DNA of 11,674 nucleotides, from NCBI GenBank assembly GCA_001873755.1, contig MNZT01000115.1, positions 1 to 11,674 on the forward strand, written 5' to 3'. Positions 1 through 6,683 of the stretch are shown here, one piece after another. The notes below the pieces were generated by a model. The model was not told where the DNA came from. It was given only the letters and a program-made list of their open reading frames with translations, and ran no database searches. The first letter of the stretch is position 1. Each line of letters begins with the position of its first letter. Made by a program: the position numbers and the translations under genes. This DNA comes from Candidatus Wirthbacteria bacterium CG2_30_54_11. Its GTDB lineage: Bacteria; Patescibacteriota; CG2-30-54-11.

Positions 1-1
1 C

Positions 2-1219
2 GTTATGAAGATCCGAGGGATGACCATCCTGCGCATCATAAATGATACGGAATCAATCTGGGGCTACGGCTCTGGCAGACAAACTATTAAAGAAATGAAA
101 AAACGCGACCTGCAACAGATCATTGATGCCACCAAAAAACATGGCGAGCTGCTCGTGGTGGAAGAAACCAGTCGCGCTACACGATCAGAAGGACAAAAAC
201 CTGAACATTGGCTGGAACGGCTGGAAACAGCACAAATAGCACTGGTCACCCCTCTCGTCTCCAAAGGCAAACTGATCGGGATACTTTTCATAGACGGCAA
301 ACGCTCAAATGATGCCTTTAGCAGCCAGGATATCGAACTCCTGGACATCCTCGCTCATCAGGCTGCGGTAGCCTTTGACAACGCCATGCTCTACTCCGAG
401 CTGGAAGATCGCATCCGCAGACGCACCGCGCAGCTGGAAGATGCCAATAAACATCTCGTGAAACTGGACAAAGCTAAAACCGAATTCCTCTCCATAGCCT
501 CTCATCAGCTGAGGACACCTCTCTCGGCTATCCGAGGCTACATTTCTCTTCTGGAAGACGGCGACTACGGCGGCTTGAATGAGCAGCAGCATGGCGTTTT
601 GAAAAAAACAGATGACAATATCCGCCGGCTGGTCTCCCTGGTCAACGACCTCCTCAGCCTGGCCCGCATCGAAGCCGGCACCGGACCCAAGGGGCTGAAT
701 CTCACCACCGAAGACTTCTGTTCACTCGTCGATGTCACGGTGGATGAGCTGGCGATCAAGGCAAAGAACAAAGGGCTGGAGATCCTCTGGACCAGACCTG
801 AGGGCCGGGTCGAAGTGGAGCTGGACAAGGAGCGGATGGGACAGGTGGTCATGAACCTGATCGACAACGCCTTGAATTACACCCTGAAGGGCCGGGTCAC
901 GGTCGGCGTAGACGAACAGAAGGACAAGGTGATTTTCCGGGTGCAGGACACCGGGATCGGCATGGACCCGGAGACGCTCGGCAATCTGTTCACCAAATTC
1001 TTCCGCTCTCAGGACGCGATCAAGGTGAAGCCTGACGGCTCCGGCATCGGCCTCTATGTCTGCAAGATTCTGGTGGAGGCACATGAAGGCACCATCGCAG
1101 TCACCAGTACCAAAGATATGGGAACCGCATTCACTGTCGAGCTGCTGAAAAAGTGTTCTGCCAGAAAAACTGCTGACCCGCTTGATCCGGTGCTACAAGC
1201 AACCCAACCAGAATCGTAA
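2..1219 (+). CDS. GAF-domain sensor histidine kinase, 5' end cut by the window edge
   Basis: This is the C-terminal part of a two-component sensor kinase that autophosphorylates on histidine and passes the phosphate to a response regulator not present here. The reading frame is open from base 2. The first ATG (base 5) falls inside an incomplete GAF fold, so the true start is probably upstream. Counting from that ATG, the GAF end is seen in LVTPLVSKGKLIGILFIDG, followed by a coiled linker around residues 130-155. The HisKA box is SHQLRTPLSAI with phospho-acceptor His167. The HATPase domain has an N box (NLIDNALNY, around 284-292), a G1 box (DTGIG, 315-319) and a G2 box (GSGIGL, 345-350). No membrane segment is visible in the retained part; the missing N-terminus may hold one. 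All catalytic boxes are intact. The family assignment is firm; the signal sensed is unknown. The GNAT gene follows after 11 bases, probably in the same transcript. Confidence 0.93.
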   Translation, partial: VMKIRGMTILRIINDTESIWGYGSGRQTIKEMKKRDLQQIIDATKKHGELLVVEETSRATRSEGQKPEHWLERLETAQIALVTPLVSKGKLIGILFIDGKRSNDAFSSQDIELLDILAHQAAVAFDNAMLYSELEDRIRRRTAQLEDANKHLVKLDKAKTEFLSIASHQLRTPLSAIRGYISLLEDGDYGGLNEQQHGVLKKTDDNIRRLVSLVNDLLSLARIEAGTGPKGLNLTTEDFCSLVDVTVDELAIKAKNKGLEILWTRPEGRVEVELDKERMGQVVMNLIDNALNYTLKGRVTVGVDEQKDKVIFRVQDTGIGMDPETLGNLFTKFFRSQDAIKVKPDGSGIGLYVCKILVEAHEGTIAVTSTKDMGTAFTVELLKKCSARKTADPLDPVLQATQPES

Positions 1220-1230
1220 CAAGGCGGACC

Positions 1231-1728
1231 ATGAAAAGTGAAGTGTCCAGGTTGACCCTCTCAGATCTTGACCGCATAGAAGAGATGGACAAACAGATCT
1301 ATCCCTCTGAGTTCCAGGAAACCAGGGAAACGATCGAAACGATCCTCCGCGAGGGAGAATTCAATTTCGGCGTCTATGCAGGTGGTGTTCTGGCCGGCTA
1401 TATTCTGTGTGAACAGGACTTGGGCCGCAAGGTCTACCTGTACGATATCGCAATATTGCCGGCGTGGCAGCACCAGGGATTGTCAAAGCTGCTGCTGCAG
1501 GCCTATTTTGCAGCGGTACTGAATAAAGACCACATCGTCCGGGTGGTGTGCCGCGACACCTCGTATCCCATTTTTTCAGACGAGAAAAGAATGAACTCCT
1601 ACGGTTACACCATCGCCGAGGATGTGTTCGAACCGGATGGATATTTTGCTCGCTGCTCCATACATGAAGACTCACACGCCATGATTCTGGTCCCGGCAAA
1701 AGACAAAAAAGACACTTCCCTTTCCTAA
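1231..1728 (+). CDS. GNAT-family N-acetyltransferase
   Basis: This 165-residue protein has the size of a single-domain GNAT enzyme, which transfers an acetyl group from acetyl-CoA to an amine. The acetyl-CoA pyrophosphate loop (motif A) is seen at residues 71-90: beta-strand YDIAILP, then Q80-H-Q-G83-L-S85, matching Q/R-x-x-G-x-G/A except for Ser at the last place. The preceding strand (GVLAGYILCEQD, around 52-63) fits the GNAT core. The C-terminal part (around 115-160) carries a YGYTI element typical of the family's last strands. A GGCGG-like ribosome site at about 1222-1226 precedes ATG 1231. The gene lies 11 bases after the histidine kinase gene. Its stop codon overlaps the stop of the convergent ATP-grasp gene. 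The substrate cannot be read from the sequence; it could be a small molecule, an antibiotic, or an N-terminal or peptide amine. Confidence 0.87.
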   Translation: MKSEVSRLTLSDLDRIEEMDKQIYPSEFQETRETIETILREGEFNFGVYAGGVLAGYILCEQDLGRKVYLYDIAILPAWQHQGLSKLLLQAYFAAVLNKDHIVRVVCRDTSYPIFSDEKRMNSYGYTIAEDVFEPDGYFARCSIHEDSHAMILVPAKDKKDTSLS

Positions 1729-4145
1729 ATCTCGTTCCCCTGCAGATGATAGTAGGGCGGTCGCTTCTGATACCGGCCGATGGCCAGGGAGATGATCTCT
1801 TCGACCAGATCTCCCTGATCCATGTCCAATAGATTCACGGTGTCCACGAAAGTGCTTTTCCGGTGAAGCAGGGGGTTGGTATTGATCTCGATCAGGTAGG
1901 GGTTGCCATTCTTGTCGACCCGGAACTCTGACCGTCCATAATCGTGACAGTCCAAGATGTTATATGAATCAAGTGCTATCTCCGAAATGAGGGCGAGCAG
2001 TTTCTTGTTCACTTTTATGGGCGGTTGCTCCGTTATGATCGAGTCACGGTAATCAGGGTCATTTTCCCATTTGGCGCTATAGGTAAATATCGGCCAGAGC
2101 CCGTCTTTCATTCCGCTGAAAACATACCTCGTCAGCGGCAACGCCCGCTGATCCTCACCGTAGTTGCCGAGGATGCAGACATCGAACTCGTCTCCCTCGA
2201 CGAATTCCTCGATGAGAGCAGGCCGTCCTACTCCCTTGATGATCCGTTCCAGCTGATCGAGAAGCTCCTTGGGGTTGGTAACCACCGAGCGGTTGGTCAG
2301 CCCGATGGCGCCGTCGGTGTTGGCTGGCTTCACGATCAGGGGATACTGAAGCTCCTGATTGATGTGGTCGTCCATGCTGTAGGCATAATCCCAGGCGGGC
2401 ATAGGAATGTCATGGTACTGCAGAAGCTTCTTGAAGCGGATCTTGTCGTTGCACAGGCCGGCGGTGAAGACATTGGAACCGGTATAGGGGATCTGCAGCA
2501 GATCCAGCAGTGCTCCGGAGTGTGCCTGCAGCAGCGTCGTGCCATTGATGCGGTCGCAGACATTGAACATGAGGTCGATGCTGTTGCGCTTGAGATCAGT
2601 GAGTACTTTTGGCAGGTTGTTGAAATCAAAAAAAGTGACCTGATACCCTCGTTTTATCAATACTTCCTGCAGCTGCCGGCTGGTCTCAGTGGAATATTTT
2701 TCCAGAGGGGTAGAGCTGCCCCGGTACAGATTCCCGACGATGCCGATGTGCAGTTTTTTTCTGTCCTGCTGGCCTATCCGCCGGATCTTTTCTAGTTTGG
2801 CTGCTCCCAGAATATGATTTTTCTGCACGATGGCCGAATCAAACCGACTCTTGCGCTGCGTCCTTCCGAGCGAAGATCCGGCGTCATACCTGACCACATC
2901 GTACTGGACTTCATCCATCAGATCGCGCAGATTGTCCTCGGCATCGATAGTATTTTCACCGGAAGCGGTCAGCCAGCCCAGGTATTCGAACCCCTGCGGC
3001 GGAGCCAGCACCGGGTCTCCGACTTCTTTGTGAAAACAGAAATCAAAAACCCGGGGATCAGTATCGATCTTGTTCCCGATCTCGAGATTAGTCAGGATGC
3101 CAGAATCCTCAGACAGGAAATATTTCCCCACCACATAGGTCTTCGGGACTTCCGGTTTGTGGAACTTCGGGAAATAGACTCCCAGCGCTATCTTTGCCGC
3201 GTATTCTGCCAGATCCATACCCCAGACACCTTTGTTGAGTGAGTGCACATCATCTCCTCCCATCCGCAGATTGCACTCGATAGGGACAGGGCCGTTCCTG
3301 GTTGATTTTGCTTCGAAATGGATCACCCCGTCCTGCACCCCAAGTTTTTCCAGTGTATCCTCCGCCAATTCCACCAGATCCTGCTGGTCTTTTTCCGGCA
3401 GGTTCGAAGGGGTATTCTGTCCGACTTCCCGAAAATACGGCTCTTCGGTCTGGTCATTGTCAGAGATGGACCAGTATTTCAGCTTCCCGTTCTGGATCAG
3501 CATGTCGATATCCACCTCGTCCCCGTCGATATACTCTTCCACCAAAAATTCCAGTTCATCCCACTCTGCAGCATCGCCGTGGGTGCTGATATTATTTTTG
3601 GCATACTCGTATGTTTTGAGCAGTTCCTCTGTATTTTCTGCCTTGATCACAAATGCGCTGGATGAACCGTAGATGGGTTTGATGACCACCGGAAATTTCA
3701 GGGAGGAGATATTGCTGCGGATCTCCTCTTTGGACTTGGCCAGGAAATATTTTGGCGCCGGGATGCCGTTTTCCTGACAGAATTTGCGAAAAAGAAATTT
3801 ATTTCTTACCCGCCGGGCAATATGAAAAGGGGTCCCAATCCAGTTGAAATTGTCGACCAGTTTGGAAGTCAGAATGACGCTCTCCTCCCAGAAGTTCAGG
3901 ACTCCGTCAATCTTGATATCCGAATGGCGGTTCATCCACCGCTTGGTGGACTGGATGCAGTCGTTGTAGTTGGTCAGGTCGGCGTGGATCCAGTGGTCGA
4001 CATAGTGGGCAGCCTGATTTTTTTCCTTGTTCAGAACCACGAGCGTCAGTCCCATTTTTTTAAAGATCTGGAAGAACGATCTGTCCTTGTGCGTGGAAGT
4101 ATGGACGAGGAGAAGCGTCTTCCCCTCGAGCGAACATTTCTTCAT
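1725..4145 (-). CDS. Tandem ATP-grasp ligase (ATP-grasp_4-like half plus D-Ala-D-Ala-ligase-like half)
   Basis: This protein of about 806 residues carries two complete ATP-grasp modules. ATP-grasp enzymes join a carboxylate to an amine through an acyl-phosphate. The N-terminal module (about residues 1-440) has the ATP-binding stretch FPVVIKPIYGSSS near residue 155, the VEEYIDGDEVDIDM strand, and a metal-binding end IECNLRMGGDD near 290, as in carnosine-synthase/LysX-type ligases. The C-terminal module starts near 463 (KLHIGIVGN). It has a Ddl-like pre-grasp (QIPYTGSN), an ATP-binding IVKPANTDGA near 605, EEFVEGDEFDV, and the terminal YLIEINTNPLL near 755. Both modules keep Lys, Glu and Asn ligands, so both look active. 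I chose ATG 4145 because the alternative in-frame TTG start at 4193 lies inside a terminator hairpin, and its 16 extra residues precede the usual domain start. A dipeptide or oligopeptide product is an inference; the substrates are unknown. Confidence 0.88.
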   Translation of the reverse strand: MKKCSLEGKTLLLVHTSTHKDRSFFQIFKKMGLTLVVLNKEKNQAAHYVDHWIHADLTNYNDCIQSTKRWMNRHSDIKIDGVLNFWEESVILTSKLVDNFNWIGTPFHIARRVRNKFLFRKFCQENGIPAPKYFLAKSKEEIRSNISSLKFPVVIKPIYGSSSAFVIKAENTEELLKTYEYAKNNISTHGDAAEWDELEFLVEEYIDGDEVDIDMLIQNGKLKYWSISDNDQTEEPYFREVGQNTPSNLPEKDQQDLVELAEDTLEKLGVQDGVIHFEAKSTRNGPVPIECNLRMGGDDVHSLNKGVWGMDLAEYAAKIALGVYFPKFHKPEVPKTYVVGKYFLSEDSGILTNLEIGNKIDTDPRVFDFCFHKEVGDPVLAPPQGFEYLGWLTASGENTIDAEDNLRDLMDEVQYDVVRYDAGSSLGRTQRKSRFDSAIVQKNHILGAAKLEKIRRIGQQDRKKLHIGIVGNLYRGSSTPLEKYSTETSRQLQEVLIKRGYQVTFFDFNNLPKVLTDLKRNSIDLMFNVCDRINGTTLLQAHSGALLDLLQIPYTGSNVFTAGLCNDKIRFKKLLQYHDIPMPAWDYAYSMDDHINQELQYPLIVKPANTDGAIGLTNRSVVTNPKELLDQLERIIKGVGRPALIEEFVEGDEFDVCILGNYGEDQRALPLTRYVFSGMKDGLWPIFTYSAKWENDPDYRDSIITEQPPIKVNKKLLALISEIALDSYNILDCHDYGRSEFRVDKNGNPYLIEINTNPLLHRKSTFVDTVNLLDMDQGDLVEEIISLAIGRYQKRPPYYHLQGNEI

Positions 4146-4171
4146 GAACCGCTCACTTATATCTAAATAAT

Positions 4172-4209
4172 AAAAGAACAAGACATTCCGCAAGCGGTCT
4201 GTCTTGTTC
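4172..4209 (-). terminator. Intrinsic-terminator hairpin in the ATP-grasp leader (attenuator candidate)
   Basis: A perfect 10-bp stem is formed by GAACAAGACA (4176-4185) and TGTCTTGTTC (4200-4209). An inner CCGC/GCGG stem (4188-4191 with 4194-4197) closes on a two-base loop. On the minus strand the hairpin runs straight into TTTT (4175-4172) and then ATTATTT, as an intrinsic terminator should. On the plus strand no T run follows. It sits between the minus-strand promoter and the ATP-grasp ATG, so it would end transcripts before the gene unless it is prevented from folding. Confidence 0.65.
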
Positions 4210-4227
4210 GCAGGTCAACATGAGACA
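4200..4227 (-). promoter_or_regulatory. Possible antiterminator stem competing with the leader terminator
   Basis: In the minus-strand transcript, TGTCT-CA-TGTT (4227-4217) can pair with AACAAGACA (4208-4200). This gives nine pairs with a two-base bulge and an eight-base loop. The second strand is nine of the ten bases of the 5' arm of the terminator stem, so the two structures exclude each other. That is the layout of an attenuator or a transcriptional riboswitch. No known ligand-binding core was recognised. Confidence 0.4.
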
Positions 4228-4311
4228 TGAAAAATCGTACTGGGAGGCTCTTTCGAAGAAGAGAAGGACATCGGGAAAATGGTACTCTAGATCAAAACTT
4301 CCGACGGCACC

Positions 4312-4339
4312 ATCATAGTCTGGTGAGGATATAAGTCAA
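4312..4339 (-). promoter_or_regulatory. Sigma70-like promoter for the ATP-grasp gene
   Basis: Read on the minus strand, TTGACT (4339-4334) and TATGAT (4317-4312) are separated by 16 bp. Each hexamer matches five of six consensus positions. Transcription would start near 4305, giving a leader of about 160 nt before ATG 4145. This is a sequence match only, but it is the best promoter match I found in the window. Confidence 0.6.
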
Positions 4340-4389
4340 GTCTGCCTGCGGCTTTGCCATGGGCCCTTACTGGAACTAGACGATAAGAC

Positions 4390-4411
4390 GCATAGGAGGT
4401 GCATAGGGGGT
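4390..4411. repeat. Two tandem copies of an 11-bp unit between divergent promoters
   Basis: GCATAGGAGGT (4390-4400) is followed at once by GCATAGGGGGT (4401-4411), differing at one base. GCATA (4401-4405) is also mirrored by TATGC (4413-4417). The repeats lie 10 bp upstream of the predicted -35 box of the trehalose operon, a place typical of an activator or repressor site. No known operator consensus was recognised. Confidence 0.5.
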
Positions 4412-4421
4412 GTATGCGAGT

Positions 4422-4449
4422 TTGCCTCATCGAAATGATGTAGTACAAT
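4422..4449 (+). promoter_or_regulatory. Sigma70-like promoter of the trehalose operon
   Basis: TTGCCT (4422-4427) and TACAAT (4444-4449) are separated by 16 bp. The start point would be near 4456, about 28 bases before ATG 4485. A weak AGGT ribosome site (4472-4475) lies nine bases before the ATG. The aminotransferase promoter further on has the same TACAAT -10 box, which supports both calls. Confidence 0.5.
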
Positions 4450-4484
4450 GAAACGGCTATTTACCATCTACAGGTACATGCTTT

Positions 4485-6683
4485 ATGGGCAGACTACTAA
4501 TTGTTTCCAACCGATTACCTATCATCATCAATAAGACTGAAAAAGACTTGAATATCGTGCACAGTGCAGGAGGCCTCGGGACAGGACTTAATTCATTCTA
4601 CCGGGATTATGAAAGCATCTGGGTAGGCTGGCCAGGGATAGCATCCGATCAACTGTCAAAAAAAGAAAAGAGCGAAATCTCCGAACAGCTCGAAAAAAAC
4701 GACTACATTCATCCCATCTATCTCAGTGAAAACGACATCGGCACGTTCTATGACGGATTCTGCAATAGAACGATCTGGCCGTTATTCCACTCGTTCACCC
4801 AATACGCCGAATACGATGTGGATCTCTGGAAGGCCTACCAGCGAGTCAACCAGCGTTTCTGCCGAGAGATCGTCGAGATCGCCAGACCGGACGATACGAT
4901 CTGGATCCATGACTACCAGCTTTTTCTGCTCCCGTCGATGCTCAGGGTACAGCTTCCTGAAGTAAAAATCGGGTTCTTTCTCCACATACCGTTCCCTCCT
5001 GCCGAGATCTTTGAACAGATGCCTTGGCGGAATGAACTGCTAGAGGGGCTCGTCGGTGCAGACCTGATAGGTTTTCATAGTCATGACTACCTGCAGCATT
5101 TCCTGATAAGCGTACGTCGTCTCCTCGGGTATGAGCATGGACTCGATGGTACCATCGCGATCAAGGACCGTATGATCAAAGCGGCCGTGTTTCCCATCGG
5201 TATCAATTACGATTATTTTTCCAAAACCGCAAAAAGCCTGACCACCAGCCGAAAAGCCAAAACGATCAGGGAGCATTTCGGTGGCGATCAGATCATCCTG
5301 TCAACTGACCGCCTCGACTACACCAAAGGGATATTGCAGCGGCTGACTGCTTTTGAATCATTGCTGCGGAATCATCCCAAATACCGCGAGAAGGTCACTC
5401 TGCTGCTGATAATTGTCCCGTCGCGTACTGACGTGTCCCGCTACCAGCAGCTCAAAAAGGAAGTAGACGAGATCATCAGCCGGATCAATGGACGTTTCAA
5501 TACTCTCGGTTGGAGCCCCATCCATTATTTTTACCGCTCCTTTGCTTTACCTGAATTGATCTCCATGTACCGGGCATCGGGCATCGCGCTAGTCACTCCC
5601 ATCAAAGACGGCATGAACCTGATCGCCAAAGAATATATTGCCTCCAGACCGGACGGGACAGGCACCCTCATCCTGAGCGAAAAAGCCGGAGCCGCACGGG
5701 AAATGGGAGAGGCCATCATCGTGAACCCGAATAACGAACAGGAAATGGTCAGAGCCATGATAGAAGCTCTTTCCATGAAGAAGCCAGAACAGATCTGGCG
5801 TAACCATGCCCTTCAAAAAAGACTAAAACAACATCATATCGTCAAATGGGCTGAAGAATTCATGTCTGACCTCGACCAGATTAAAACCCTTCAGACTTCG
5901 CTGAGCAACAAACAGCTGACGTCTGCGATCCAAGCCAGGATCAAACGGCAGTACTACAAGGCAAAACGAAGGCTGATCCTGCTCGACTATGATGGAACTC
6001 TCGTATCATATGCTCAGACCCCCTCGGTTGCTCATCCTGATCCCAGACTGCTGCGCCTTTTGAAGCAACTCTATGAAGATGAAGGGAACGAGGTGGTGAT
6101 CGTCAGCGGACGCAGCAAACGGACACTGAATAAATGGTTCGGCACCTTGCCGATTGGTCTCAGTGCCGAGCATGGAGCGTTCAATAAGGCCAAGGATGGA
6201 AAATGGACCACTCAGGATATCGCTGATACGGGATGGAAAACGGAAGTGATCCCCATCCTCGAGCTCTATGTGGACCGTACCCCGGGGGCACTTATTGAGA
6301 AAAAAGATGTTTCTCTGGCCTGGCACTACAGAGGCGCCGATCCGGAGACAGGAAGCAGCCGGGCAAGTGAACTGAAGGATGCACTCCTCCATCTGACCGG
6401 GAACTATGGACTGGAGGTACTAGAAGGTAAAAAAGTCATCGAGATCAAACAATCCCGGATCAACAAGGGCTCCGCGGTAGAACAATGGATCAACAAAGAA
6501 GCATGGGATTTCATCCTCACTGCAGGAGATGACCGCACTGATGAAAACATGTTCGCCATGATGCCGGAGCATGCCATTTCGATCAAGGTAGGACTGGAAC
6601 CATCTACCGCCATCTTCCAGACCTCCAGCAATAATACCTTGCGAGATTTCCTAAAGGAGCTTTCCTGCCATGAAACGACTTGA
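4485..6683 (+). CDS. Bifunctional trehalose-6-phosphate synthase/phosphatase (OtsA-OtsB fusion)
   Basis: This 732-residue enzyme should make trehalose from a nucleotide-glucose and glucose-6-phosphate, then dephosphorylate it in the same polypeptide. The GT20 synthase domain (about 1-465) opens with LLIVSNRLPI and the AGGLGTGL loop. It continues with IHDYQL, GFFLHIPFPP and FHSHDYLQHF. The phosphate/nucleotide-binding DRLDYTKG has Arg276 and Lys281, equivalent to Arg262 and Lys267 of E. coli OtsA. DGMNLIAKEYIASR then binds the sugar nucleotide. The HAD phosphatase domain (about 490-732) has the nucleophile motif DYDGT (Asp501, Asp503), VVIVSGR, SAEHGAF and the metal-binding AGDDRTDENMF (Asp682, Asp683). 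All key residues are present in both halves. Such fusions are known from several bacterial groups and from plants and fungi. The gene opens an operon with the GT4 gene, which it overlaps by 14 bp. The protein is expected in the cytoplasm. Confidence 0.96.
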   Translation: MGRLLIVSNRLPIIINKTEKDLNIVHSAGGLGTGLNSFYRDYESIWVGWPGIASDQLSKKEKSEISEQLEKNDYIHPIYLSENDIGTFYDGFCNRTIWPLFHSFTQYAEYDVDLWKAYQRVNQRFCREIVEIARPDDTIWIHDYQLFLLPSMLRVQLPEVKIGFFLHIPFPPAEIFEQMPWRNELLEGLVGADLIGFHSHDYLQHFLISVRRLLGYEHGLDGTIAIKDRMIKAAVFPIGINYDYFSKTAKSLTTSRKAKTIREHFGGDQIILSTDRLDYTKGILQRLTAFESLLRNHPKYREKVTLLLIIVPSRTDVSRYQQLKKEVDEIISRINGRFNTLGWSPIHYFYRSFALPELISMYRASGIALVTPIKDGMNLIAKEYIASRPDGTGTLILSEKAGAAREMGEAIIVNPNNEQEMVRAMIEALSMKKPEQIWRNHALQKRLKQHHIVKWAEEFMSDLDQIKTLQTSLSNKQLTSAIQARIKRQYYKAKRRLILLDYDGTLVSYAQTPSVAHPDPRLLRLLKQLYEDEGNEVVIVSGRSKRTLNKWFGTLPIGLSAEHGAFNKAKDGKWTTQDIADTGWKTEVIPILELYVDRTPGALIEKKDVSLAWHYRGADPETGSSRASELKDALLHLTGNYGLEVLEGKKVIEIKQSRINKGSAVEQWINKEAWDFILTAGDDRTDENMFAMMPEHAISIKVGLEPSTAIFQTSSNNTLRDFLKELSCHETT

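Noticed and set aside
4146..4193. A 16-residue N-terminal extension of the ATP-grasp protein from TTG 4193.
   Set aside because: It lies in the terminator hairpin and its T run, and uses a rarer start. ATG 4145 fits the domain start better, though its ribosome site is weak.
4220..4318. A 32-codon basic ORF on the plus strand in the intergenic region (MRHEKSYW...).
   Set aside because: It has only a weak AGG ribosome site, no recognisable family, and overlaps the stronger minus-strand promoter and leader.
4231..4383. A protein-like frame interrupted by TAG (4288) and TGA (4324), resembling a decayed gene (KIVLGGSFEEEKDIGKMVL).
   Set aside because: Two stops, no start and no recognisable homologue. 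The composition may be chance, and the region is better explained as a leader and promoters.
4414..4443. A nine-codon mini-ORF (MRVCLIEMM) after AGGAGG and AGGGGG sequences, as a possible leader peptide.
   Set aside because: It overlaps the predicted -35 region and lies upstream of the likely transcription start, so it would not be transcribed from that promoter.
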